Part shown: in pieces, positions 1 to 7,119 of the stretch
Numbering within the stretch: position 1 is the stretch's first letter
Layout of the letters: the number at the start of each line of letters is the position of its first letter
Source of the DNA: CAUZSN01 sp963582345
GTDB taxonomy: Bacteria; Planctomycetota; Planctomycetia; Planctomycetales; Planctomycetaceae
NCBI GenBank assembly: GCA_963582345.1
Contig: CAUZSN010000116.1
Coordinates: forward strand, 1 to 8,342
Length of the DNA stretch: 8,342 nucleotides
Direction: 5' to 3'
Notes under the pieces: model-generated
Seen by the model: the letters and a program-made list of their open reading frames with translations, nothing else
What the model was told of the DNA's origin: nothing
The model's database searches: none
Made by a program: the position numbers and the translations under genes

Positions 1-541
1 GCGTATAGTCGTCCTTGAAGACCGACTCGGGACAACAGTTCATCCGCACGTCGTTAATACCATGGTAGACAACGACCAAGTCAAACTGCTTATCACTTAG
101 TTTAATGTACTTTAGAAAACTGTCTCGCGATGTGTGAGCAGATTTCGAGAGTGTGAAGACACGCACCTGGAGACCGAACTCATCTTCGAAGCAATTGTGC
201 AATTGCTGTTCGAACTCCTCGGACACCTGTTCGAGAACCGAGCCGCCCAGCAGCAGCACGTCAAAAATATTGTCATCGGGGGCAACTTCGGCGTCTGCTG
301 CGCCAGTACTCCACAATTCAGGATAATGAAACTCATAAAGATCCATTTGTTGAGTTGTCTTGGTCAGCGGGACACTGTACCTGAACTTCCAAAACACCTT
401 CATTCCCAGCCAACACAACCCAGTAATGAATAGCAGATAGATTGCAATGAGAAAGAGGCGTTTTCGAAGCGATAAGTCCACGCGTGAGGTGAGCGTCTGC
501 TCGGATTCAGTAACGAATCGCAAACTATGGATTCGGCGCAC
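1..541 (-). CDS. Membrane-anchored SGNH/GDSL-type hydrolase, N-terminal 180 residues (cut by left edge)
   Basis: The frame is open from GTG at 541 to the window edge, so the 3' end is missing. A basic stretch (RKR near residue 28) is followed by one hydrophobic membrane segment at about residues 29-46 (LFLIAIYLLFITG). The domain beyond it has the first parts of an SGNH fold. There is a strand plus GGS turn (DVLLLGGSV, Ser101 where GDSL enzymes have their nucleophile), a helix, and the block III motif VVYHGIND at 157-164 with Asn163. The C-terminal DxxH block lies outside the window. Family members hydrolyse esters or remove or transfer acyl groups; the substrate is unknown here. The protein is probably inner-membrane anchored with the domain outside. 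Start choice: the GTG overlaps the end of the upstream cytochrome gene by 17 bases, suggesting coupled translation. A GTG at 481 would still keep the membrane segment, whereas the first ATG (403) would remove it. The fold is moderately certain, the exact start less so. Confidence 0.82.
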   Translation of the reverse strand, partial: MRRIHSLRFVTESEQTLTSRVDLSLRKRLFLIAIYLLFITGLCWLGMKVFWKFRYSVPLTKTTQQMDLYEFHYPELWSTGAADAEVAPDDNIFDVLLLGGSVLEQVSEEFEQQLHNCFEDEFGLQVRVFTLSKSAHTSRDSFLKYIKLSDKQFDLVVVYHGINDVRMNCCPESVFKDDYT

Positions 542-2396
542 TAGAAAATTTTCCGAAAAGATCGCGATAGTACTGGGATTTTTCCGTGTCCTCTAGCCAT
601 TGGTACATGTCGATGAGCATTTGATAAGTCGCGAAACGAGACGGATTTAGCTCCAGGCATCTCTTGGCCGACTCAACGGCACGATCGAGTTGCTTCAACG
701 TTGCCAACATCTCGGCATGGCGGCAGTAAAGTTCTGCTCGCCAAGGATTGATTGCAAACAGACGATCAAGGTATTTTATGCCGCTCTCTAGAGCACCAAC
801 CTCTTGACCAAGGAGTCCCAGTCGCTCAAGGATTGATTCGTTTTGCGGAATGATCTGCAGGCCTTGTTCCCAATACTGTCTGGCGGTGTCGAAACGCTTC
901 TGAATATGACAGGCCGTCCCCGCAGCTTCAATAGTTTCGACGTCATCACCTGCAACTTTGAGGACCGGCAATAGGAGTTCCAGCGTGCGAGCCGCCAGGA
1001 CCCCACTATTGTCCGATTCGGCCTGCATAATTGTGGCCAACCCTCGTGCGCGTCTCACTTCTAACGGCGGCAGCTGTTTTTCGCCATCGAAGATCGCTAA
1101 ATTGCGGAGTCGCACTCGCCTTTTTTTCTGGTTCGGCCATCGCAGAATGCGATGGTCTGTCTTGGGAGTATGGGGGACGGCACTACTGGACATTTCTGGC
1201 ATGTGACAATGGATGCACGAGTTCAATGCAGGTGATTTTTGTCGATCGGCCAACGGGAGAACACATGCGCTCTTATCCGGCTGGTGACATGCCACGCACT
1301 TGGAACGATAAAAACTCAATCGTTCTTCGTCTCCGGGTGACAGATGCGGATCGTGACAGGAAGTACACCCCAATCGTCCGCGACTCTTTTGGTAACAAAT
1401 GCTCGCACGCATCTGTTGAACGTGACTCTTCTTTTTGTGTTCTGCACCACCGTGCAGGCCGCTGGCAAATACGACCCAAACGTCGCTCAGATTCATGCCT
1501 GGACGAAAGTCATATTCGGTGCGACCGAAACGCAAAATTCTCTCCTCTGCCATCAAGTGACACTGATTGCAAACACTCTCGCGTTGCTCCGGTTTGAGGT
1601 GGCGCGGATTGACAATTGTGTCTTTCCGAAGGCCCTTTACCTCTGAGCTATGATACATGACGTGTATTTTTGCCGGTCCATGGCACCGTTCGCACGAAAT
1701 GCCTCCTTCCAAGATGACAGGCTCATGAAAATGGTCTTTTGCATTTTTGTTGACGGCGAGTCGTCCAACGTGGCAATTCACACAAGCATCAGTAGCTCTG
1801 CCTTCAAATCGAAAGACTGAACCGCCTTTCGACTCCTCCCATTGCTCTTGCGTCGAGTTCCAGACGATCGGCGACAAAAACAGCAGACCATCGCGGTTAG
1901 TCAAATACGATTGTCGACGTTTTCCAACACCAATCTGATAGTGGATAGGAATCTTTTGATCGTAAATGGTCTTGCCCGAGGTGTCAGTCATCAGCTCGTG
2001 ATGCCATACAGCGTCCCCCTTGATCTTGACCTGGTATGTACGTCCTTGTGGCGTCGAAAAGGAGAAGTCTTTGATGTCATTTTTCGCCAGTGTGGTTTGT
2101 GAGATCGGACTCGACGCGTGGGCCATGGGATGAGTCTGGTAGGACTCGCAGATCGCAGCGTGGCACTTGGCACAGACTTTGCTTCCGACGTAGCCTCCAG
2201 GCGGTGGTCTGGACGGAATTAATTGTTCGGAACGAGCAATTAATTCCGATTCGGGTCTGGAAATTTTACGAATTTCCAACTCGTCTGGCCACAGGTTCCA
2301 CGTGACAACCAGGCCGACAACGACAGCGCCTGCTGCGAATGCAGTCAAGAGCACTGGTTTGGCCACACCGCGGGACCGTTTCCATACTCGTGTCAT
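525..2396 (-). CDS. Seven-heme membrane-anchored cytochrome c with C-terminal TPR domain
   Basis: Numbering is from ATG 2396 (623 residues). One N-terminal membrane segment (about 11-33) follows a basic stretch. Seven CxxCH heme-attachment motifs follow: CAKCH 75, CVNCH 205, CERCH 235, CNQCH 276, CTSCH 344, CVACH 367 and CIHCH 394. The TDHRI segment at about 413 resembles that seen after the last heme in cytochrome c554-like multiheme proteins. From about 473 to 611 there are three to four TPR-like helical pairs (for example AELYCRHAEML...AVESAKRCLELNP). The heme part should carry electrons in the periplasm or at the surface, and the TPR part should bind a partner protein; the redox partner is unknown. 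It lies 24-54 bases after the FG-GAP lipoprotein gene and overlaps the SGNH gene, so co-transcription is likely. The frame also opens at TTG 2426 (ten more residues). Neither start has a clear Shine-Dalgarno site, and ATG was preferred. Additional cysteines (for example in ASICYQK) are not part of CxxCH motifs. Confidence 0.93.
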   Translation of the reverse strand: MTRVWKRSRGVAKPVLLTAFAAGAVVVGLVVTWNLWPDELEIRKISRPESELIARSEQLIPSRPPPGGYVGSKVCAKCHAAICESYQTHPMAHASSPISQTTLAKNDIKDFSFSTPQGRTYQVKIKGDAVWHHELMTDTSGKTIYDQKIPIHYQIGVGKRRQSYLTNRDGLLFLSPIVWNSTQEQWEESKGGSVFRFEGRATDACVNCHVGRLAVNKNAKDHFHEPVILEGGISCERCHGPAKIHVMYHSSEVKGLRKDTIVNPRHLKPEQRESVCNQCHLMAEERILRFGRTEYDFRPGMNLSDVWVVFASGLHGGAEHKKKSHVQQMRASICYQKSRGRLGCTSCHDPHLSPGDEERLSFYRSKCVACHQPDKSACVLPLADRQKSPALNSCIHCHMPEMSSSAVPHTPKTDHRILRWPNQKKRRVRLRNLAIFDGEKQLPPLEVRRARGLATIMQAESDNSGVLAARTLELLLPVLKVAGDDVETIEAAGTACHIQKRFDTARQYWEQGLQIIPQNESILERLGLLGQEVGALESGIKYLDRLFAINPWRAELYCRHAEMLATLKQLDRAVESAKRCLELNPSRFATYQMLIDMYQWLEDTEKSQYYRDLFGKFSSAPNP

Positions 2397-2450
2397 CGTC
2401 GATTTAGCAGACGTAAGCGCCGACAAAGAATTTATTGAAACAAGATAGAA

Positions 2451-4226
2451 CTAATTAACGCGCTCCAGATAGACCAACGATTGATCAATGTCAACCTCAG
2501 AGGCGATCTGCACGATACCACTTGGCCACCGAATTTCCAATTCACATCGATCGCGATAGTCACCCAATCCGAAGATGAGAATCGGTTCATTGCTGGCGCA
2601 GTAACTGCTTCCACCAACAAGTTGCTGTACCAGCACACGTCCATTTTGCCGGAGCGTGACCTTTGCACCGGTGCCCCAGCGATTGCTCTCGCGACCGATC
2701 AGACGCACCTTTAGCCAGTGACCAGCATGGGAATCGTTACGCAATAGCGCCATCGGTGCGTTCTGGTGAACAATTGCGAGATCAAGGTCGCCATCGTCGT
2801 CAAAGTCACAACTTGCAACACCCCGACCAATCCAGTTCTGTTTAAAGTATTGTCCAGCACTCTGACCACACTCTTGCCACTGGTTTCCGTTAAAGCTAAA
2901 TAGCTGGGCTGGCATTTTGAAACGGTCACCCACTTCACGCCAGTCGTCAATATGTCCGTTCGTGATAAAAATCTCTTCGTAACCGTCGTGATTAAAATCG
3001 GCCATGATGGTTCCGAAACCGAGAGACGACAACGTAGGTTGATGCAGACCGGACGCACGCGTCTGGTCAATAAAGCCAGTTTCCCCGTGGTTCGCGTACA
3101 GCGTATTCGATTCCTGCACGAAATGTGTCAGATAGACATCCAGCAATCCGTTGCGATCATAATCGCCGACTGCAACGCCCATTCCTGCCTGATAAGTCCC
3201 TAAACCACAAAGTGCACAGCCATGGGTCATTGCGCATTCTTTGAATCGGCGGTTTCCTTGATTGATGAAATAATAATTTGCCGTTGTGTCGTTGGCGATG
3301 AATACGTCCGGATTGCCGTCATCGTTGAAATCAGCGATCACGACTCCCAAGGACTTACTCTCTTTTTCAGCACCTCGCAGATTCCAACTGTGCTCAACAC
3401 GTCGAAAGGTGCCGTTACCCATATTAGAAAAACAGGCATTAGGTTCGGCATCCAATTGATTGGGATGACACATTGTGGGAGTTCCGTCATCCTTCTTGCA
3501 ATTAAGGGGATGCAGGGGGTCATATTTTGTGTAGCTGCACACGAACAAGTCCAAATCACCATCTCGATCAAGATCTCCCCAGGCAGCACTGGAACTCCAC
3601 CGTTGGTCATCAGCTTGCGCGGCCTTCGTGATATCTTGAAATGTTCCGTCACCCTGATTGTGATACAGAACATTGTGTCCTACGTTTGTAAGGTAGATGT
3701 CGTCAAAACCATCGTTGTCGAAGTCGGCAATCGCGACACCGTAACCATACCCGCGATCATCGGTACGGGACAAACCAGCAAGCTCAACAAACGTCCCATC
3801 CCCAAGATTTCGGTAAAGACAGTTTGCGGGCCGCTCAGTTGGAGTCGTGGCGACCGGGTTTCCAGCCTGCACAAGGTACAGGTCCCACAGGCCGTCATTA
3901 TCAAAATCGATCCAGCCTGCTCCTCCACCAGCAGCCTCCACCATCAGAGCCGCCCCGGCAGCACCGTTCGAGTATTGATACTCGATTCCGGCTTGGCGTC
4001 GGACTTCGACAAATGTCGATGCAGAAACCACCGAGGTCAATGGTTTTTCAGGTTGGGTCGGCACATAGACGGCAAGGGATTCGCTGATTCTCGGACCGGT
4101 CGGTTCCGGTTTGATGGCTTGATGAACAGGCTCAGCTTCGGATTCACTGCAACCCGCAATTAGGACAGCACAACCAATAAGTCCACACGACAACGTGGAA
4201 AACAAAGGAACGCACAACTTTCTCAC
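2451..4226 (-). CDS. CRTAC1-like FG-GAP/VCBS repeat lipoprotein with C-terminal ASPIC/UnbV domain
   Basis: This 591-residue exported protein begins with a lipoprotein signal (MRKLC...VLIAGC), with Cys26 as the predicted lipidated residue. A linker rich in Pro and Ser leads into about seven FG-GAP/VCBS repeats, a predicted beta-propeller. Each has a calcium-loop motif of the DxDxDG type: DFDNDG at 107 and 168, DLDRDG 218, DFNDDG 299, DYDRNG 355, DFNHDG 410 and DFDDDG 474. Most are followed by LYHNQGDGTF-like segments. The last 90 or so residues (HWLKVRLIG...GTGAKVTL...LEIRWPSG) match the ASPIC/UnbV domain that normally closes CRTAC1-like proteins. The family is usually extracellular or surface-attached and thought to mediate binding; no enzymatic activity is expected. 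The start is GTG, supported by GGAGGA ten bases upstream and an in-frame TGA shortly before it. It is the first gene of the unit ending in the SGNH gene. Twelve cysteines beyond the lipobox, including C331, C337 and C340, suggest disulfides or metal binding. Confidence 0.95.
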   Translation of the reverse strand: MRKLCVPLFSTLSCGLIGCAVLIAGCSESEAEPVHQAIKPEPTGPRISESLAVYVPTQPEKPLTSVVSASTFVEVRRQAGIEYQYSNGAAGAALMVEAAGGGAGWIDFDNDGLWDLYLVQAGNPVATTPTERPANCLYRNLGDGTFVELAGLSRTDDRGYGYGVAIADFDNDGFDDIYLTNVGHNVLYHNQGDGTFQDITKAAQADDQRWSSSAAWGDLDRDGDLDLFVCSYTKYDPLHPLNCKKDDGTPTMCHPNQLDAEPNACFSNMGNGTFRRVEHSWNLRGAEKESKSLGVVIADFNDDGNPDVFIANDTTANYYFINQGNRRFKECAMTHGCALCGLGTYQAGMGVAVGDYDRNGLLDVYLTHFVQESNTLYANHGETGFIDQTRASGLHQPTLSSLGFGTIMADFNHDGYEEIFITNGHIDDWREVGDRFKMPAQLFSFNGNQWQECGQSAGQYFKQNWIGRGVASCDFDDDGDLDLAIVHQNAPMALLRNDSHAGHWLKVRLIGRESNRWGTGAKVTLRQNGRVLVQQLVGGSSYCASNEPILIFGLGDYRDRCELEIRWPSGIVQIASEVDIDQSLVYLERVN

Positions 4227-4236
4227 GAACCGTCAT

Positions 4237-4242
4237 TCCTCC
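4237..4242 (-). promoter_or_regulatory. Ribosome binding site for the FG-GAP lipoprotein gene
   Basis: The minus strand reads GGAGGA here, ten bases before GTG 4226. It supports the GTG start because an in-frame stop sits three codons upstream and no other start codon lies near. An ATG immediately after the site is in a different frame that does not encode the lipoprotein. The spacing is slightly long. Confidence 0.6.
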
Positions 4243-4270
4243 GAGTACTCTGGCGAAAGAGTCGTCTACA

Positions 4271-4322
4271 AAGAAAAAAAACCTCCAGCAGGGACGATAA
4301 GATCATTCACCCTGCTGGAGGT
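4271..4322 (-). terminator. Strong intrinsic terminator after the DUF1559 gene
   Basis: The arms at 4281-4293 and 4310-4322 are perfectly complementary over 13 base pairs (core CCTCCAGCAGGG with CCCTGCTGGAGG) around a 16-base loop. On the minus strand the stem is followed at once by a run of eight T residues ending in TCTTT. It lies 45 bases downstream of the DUF1559 stop codon, so it should end that transcript. It is only about 45 bases ahead of the FG-GAP start codon, so it may also set how much readthrough reaches the next unit. Confidence 0.93.
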
Positions 4323-4366
4323 ACGTTGCAAAAAACTAAGTTGATGGATAGAACCAGCGAAACTCC

Positions 4367-5641
4367 CTAGAAATTCTCTGCAGTAACGCCAATTTCACCA
4401 CCGTCGCGGGTGGATAGCCCTTTCATGACACGCGTCACGTTCAGGGAATCACTCACGAACTTGCAGCTGCCATCTGCCAACAGACCGTGTGCACCACCAA
4501 CGTGTGTACTGCTCCAAGATGAACAGTGCGAACGATGTGCACCAGCCCAAGTCTTGTCGCTCCAACCTTCTCCATCAGAGTTGATGTTTCTGTTGGCTGG
4601 GTTGACCGCTCCGACTCCATTCCAGAAGGCAAGATTGGTAGACTGAGAAGGAATTCGTTTGTTACCCCAGTGGTGGTTCTCGAATACAGCTAACGTGTTA
4701 CTCGTACCATCGACAATGTCGCGAATTCGGCACGAATATCCGCCGCTGATCCAAAAACAACCAAGGAATTTCGAGTAGACTTGTCTAAAGTCGACTCCAC
4801 CGGTACCGATGTCCTTTTGCGCACCTGTGTTGGGATCTACACCAGGATCTGCCCAACCTTCGATGTAAGGTGCAGTTGAGTGCCCGCAGAACGGGTCTCT
4901 AGCAGCTGCATGGACACCATGTGTTGCGTCGAACTGTTGTCCGGCGAATTGACCCAAGCCTTCATTCGCGTCCGGGCGGTCGCCAGGACTTGTATGACCA
5001 CCAGGGTCGGCGCTAATGGCCGCTAGGTCATCCGTGCCAGGCGTACCGAACCAGCGTGATCTCACGAAGCCCATATTCCCGGTGTAATCGGCCCGGGCGG
5101 CGTGACCGTGAGAGGTTCTCCAACGCATTGGGGACTCACATTGGTAAGGAACTTGCCGGGGCTGTGGATTGCTCGGGCATGACAAAACAGGGATTTCCTG
5201 CTGGAACAATTTCGAGCGCTGGGTGGCGGAAGGAGTGCCGGGGATGTCGTTTTCCAAATCGCCAACCTGTTGGTTGAAGGAGTGAAAGTGCTGGTTAAGT
5301 TTGAAGTCGATCTTCCGGTGCAGCGCTCCCTGGTCGAGGTATGGCAAAAGGTGCGTGTAGAACGAATAAGATCCAGACGCTTCCCAGTACCCTTTCGGCC
5401 AAGTTCCCCACGTTGCATTGATCGGGAACATTCCGAACGACTCGTTGTACGCGTGAATCGCAAGACCAATTTGTTTCAGATTGTTCTTGCACTGCGACCT
5501 TCGAGCCGCTTCACGGGCCTGCTGAACAGCAGGTAACAACAGCGCAACTAAAATAGCAATAATCGCAATGACAACCATGAGTTCAATCAGGGTGAACCCG
5601 CTCCTTAAATGAAACCAACTCCGCCAAGTCCACTTCTTCAT
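4367..5641 (-). CDS. DUF1559 (SBP_bac_10) pseudopilin-like protein
   Basis: This 424-residue protein has a textbook type IV pilin/pseudopilin N-terminus. A short basic leader (MKKWTWRSWFHLRSG) is followed by FTLIELMVVIAIIAILVALLLPA. Prepilin peptidase should cut after Gly15, leaving Phe16 at the mature N-terminus and Glu20 at position +5. Hydrophobic residues 16-38 form the membrane or filament helix. QQAREAARRSQCKNNLKQIGLA is the usual DUF1559 continuation, LLPYLDQ (about 98) and VDGTSNTLAVFE (about 320) are internal family motifs, and HVGGAHGLLADGS (about 390) is the C-terminal family motif. The length is slightly above the usual 300-400. Function is not established; members are very numerous in planctomycetes and probably sit in the envelope. 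The frame opens further upstream to 5710, but ATG 5641 has GGAGG seven bases before it and gives the correct short leader. It ends in its own terminator, so it is probably a single-gene transcript. Confidence 0.96.
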   Translation of the reverse strand: MKKWTWRSWFHLRSGFTLIELMVVIAIIAILVALLLPAVQQAREAARRSQCKNNLKQIGLAIHAYNESFGMFPINATWGTWPKGYWEASGSYSFYTHLLPYLDQGALHRKIDFKLNQHFHSFNQQVGDLENDIPGTPSATQRSKLFQQEIPVLSCPSNPQPRQVPYQCESPMRWRTSHGHAARADYTGNMGFVRSRWFGTPGTDDLAAISADPGGHTSPGDRPDANEGLGQFAGQQFDATHGVHAAARDPFCGHSTAPYIEGWADPGVDPNTGAQKDIGTGGVDFRQVYSKFLGCFWISGGYSCRIRDIVDGTSNTLAVFENHHWGNKRIPSQSTNLAFWNGVGAVNPANRNINSDGEGWSDKTWAGAHRSHCSSWSSTHVGGAHGLLADGSCKFVSDSLNVTRVMKGLSTRDGGEIGVTAENF

Positions 5642-5648
5642 TAGGAAG

Positions 5649-5653
5649 CCTCC
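5649..5653 (-). promoter_or_regulatory. Ribosome binding site deciding the DUF1559 start
   Basis: The minus strand reads GGAGG seven bases before ATG 5641. This near-ideal spacing favours 5641 over the longer frame starting at 5710, which would add 23 residues ahead of the pilin leader. Confidence 0.8.
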
Positions 5654-5694
5654 GTCAAAACGGACAAAAGAAAACAGGAATATAGTCCAGCGGA

Positions 5695-5725
5695 CCACAC
5701 TGAGTCCCATTGAACCTCAGTGTGG
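5695..5725 (-). other. Perfect hairpin upstream of the DUF1559 gene
   Basis: CCACACTGAG (5695-5704) and CTCAGTGTGG (5716-5725) are perfect inverted repeats with an 11-base spacer. No T-run follows on the minus strand, so it is not a standard terminator. It could be a leader hairpin in the DUF1559 message or a protein-binding site. A TATATT hexamer lies about 15 bases downstream on the minus strand, but no convincing -35 accompanies it. Confidence 0.5.
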
Positions 5726-5809
5726 CAGAGAATTCAAGTAATTTTATGAAAAAACGGCCAAAAAAATGAAAAAGTTCCAACACTTCAATATTTTCGACAA
5801 ACACAGTAG

Positions 5810-5828
5810 TCGTGCGCAGCACGCACGA
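5810..5828. repeat. Short perfect inverted repeat after the TPR gene
   Basis: TCGTGCG (5810-5816) and CGCACGA (5822-5828) pair around a five-base loop, 14 bases beyond the TPR gene stop. The nearest T-rich stretch on the minus strand lies about 35 bases further on, so intrinsic termination is not supported. It could protect the 3' end of the transcript. Confidence 0.4.
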
Positions 5829-5841
5829 TCTAGTCCCAATG

Positions 5842-7119
5842 TCATGGAACAGCAGGTATGGAACCCAATCGGTTTTGAATGGCCCGAGCCATTTGGGCAT
5901 CGCCACAGCGTTCCACATAGTTAGCGATCCGACGCAGCAATTGCTTGCCGGCGACCCGGGCGTTGGGTAGCTTTGCCGACGCGATGGACAGATTTTTTCC
6001 TTGTTCCGCCAACTCAACCATCGTCTTTGCTGCCTTAGGCCCTTCGAGTCGGCGCACCACTTGAGCCAGTTGGTGACGGGTTCTCCAATCAAAGGGATCC
6101 AGGCTAAGCGATTTGCGCAAGGCCGTTGCGGCTTCGGTCAGCTGATTGCGACCGTAGTAATACCAGCCTTTGTAGTACCAAAAGCGGCTGTCGCCTTCTG
6201 CAGTTGACGGCAGTTTCGACAAGAGTTTCGCAACTTCATCGGCCTTCCCGGCAAAGAGCCGCGTCTCGAAATGGTACGCTAATACTTCAAGGTTTTCGGG
6301 AAATCTTTTCAGATAATCGTCCATCAGCTCGTTTCGGAACATATCTTCGGCGTCAGCCGCGGTTGTTTCGGTATGTTCATCACTGTGTAGCGGGTTATCC
6401 GTCATGTGTTTCGCTGCTGCAACAAGAAAAGGTTCATGGTGAGGATATTGTTCCAGCCAAAGTGAGTTGTAATCCAAACCATCTGAAAATTTGATTGTGT
6501 TTGCAGTAATCAAAAAGACATATGCATCGGGCGGCTCGCATTTCAACTCGATGCTCCTGCGGACATAGTGTCGCAATTCTTGACGCTGTAGTGACATCGA
6601 GTAAAAAAAAATGAGGATTTCATGGGCCCGAGGTATTGATTCATTGATGCTCAGAATCCGTTTGCACGTTTCAACGGCCTCCAGTGGCCGGTTGACGATT
6701 GAAAGCAGCAGGTCCACGCGTTCCACCAGCGCCAGGATGCATTTGGGATCGGAATCCGAAAGTCGAGCGAGGCTGTCAGCGGCAAGTTCGTAGTCCTCGA
6801 GCTTTTGGGCGGCTTGAGCGAGTAAGAGCCAGGCGTCTCCGTTGTTTCTATCCATCTTGAGCCATTGCCGGGTCAGCTCATCCAGTCGTTCCCACATTTC
6901 GGCGCTCGATGCCGCTATACATGACGCCTTGAATCGTTTGGACTGACCGTTGAACCACCAACGGTACGCCGGCCACACACGACTAATGAATCGATGGGAT
7001 TCAGTGTTGGTGGTGGGAAAGTCAAACCACAAACGGTAGGCCGGCAACACGTTCCCAACCAATAAGAATGTGCCGACGACGAAAACCCAGGTTCGAATTC
7101 GATACAGAATCACTGGCAT
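5842..7119 (-). CDS. Membrane-anchored tetratricopeptide repeat protein
   Basis: The product has 425 residues. It begins with a hydrophobic segment (about 8-26, WVFVVGTFLLVGNVL), probably an uncleaved anchor, followed by a mostly helical body. TPR-like pairs are clearest at about 92-160 (GDAWLLLAQAAQKLEDYELAADSL, then EAVETCKRILSIN) and about 311-345 (SRFWYYKGWYYYGRNQ...ALRKSLSLDP). The middle is helical with weaker matches. TPRs bind other proteins, so this is more likely a scaffold than an enzyme. No catalytic motif was recognised. Two similar segments, LPAYRLWF (25) and WPAYRWWF (49), arise from a short in-frame DNA duplication. The ATG at 7119 has no Shine-Dalgarno site but puts the membrane segment in a sensible position. 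It lies 200 bases ahead of the DUF1559 gene and 441 bases from the divergent lipoprotein gene, so the promoter should be in 7120-7560. Confidence 0.88.
   Translation of the reverse strand: MPVILYRIRTWVFVVGTFLLVGNVLPAYRLWFDFPTTNTESHRFISRVWPAYRWWFNGQSKRFKASCIAASSAEMWERLDELTRQWLKMDRNNGDAWLLLAQAAQKLEDYELAADSLARLSDSDPKCILALVERVDLLLSIVNRPLEAVETCKRILSINESIPRAHEILIFFYSMSLQRQELRHYVRRSIELKCEPPDAYVFLITANTIKFSDGLDYNSLWLEQYPHHEPFLVAAAKHMTDNPLHSDEHTETTAADAEDMFRNELMDDYLKRFPENLEVLAYHFETRLFAGKADEVAKLLSKLPSTAEGDSRFWYYKGWYYYGRNQLTEAATALRKSLSLDPFDWRTRHQLAQVVRRLEGPKAAKTMVELAEQGKNLSIASAKLPNARVAGKQLLRRIANYVERCGDAQMARAIQNRLGSIPAVP
6953..7050. repeat. Two 26-base direct repeats, in frame within the TPR gene
   Basis: Positions 6953-6978 and 7025-7050 match at 23 of 26 bases. 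They are offset by 72 bases, so they are in the same reading frame and encode the PAYRLWF and PAYRWWF segments of the TPR protein. Confidence 0.6.

Noticed and set aside
134..433. A 99-codon plus-strand frame near the left edge
   Set aside because: The opposite strand encodes a continuous SGNH domain with GGS and GIND motifs after a membrane segment, which is better supported.
1031..1597. A 188-codon open frame on the plus strand
   Set aside because: It is antisense to the multiheme cytochrome, whose CxxCH motifs lie on the minus strand. The antisense product shows no domain.
3222..4163. A 313-codon open frame on the plus strand
   Set aside because: It lies entirely antisense to the FG-GAP/UnbV gene, whose seven calcium motifs, lipobox and UnbV domain are unmistakable. 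The plus-strand translation has no family features.
5655..6092. Minus-strand frame overlapping the TPR gene 3' end
   Set aside because: It is out of frame with the TPR protein and shows no recognisable motif.
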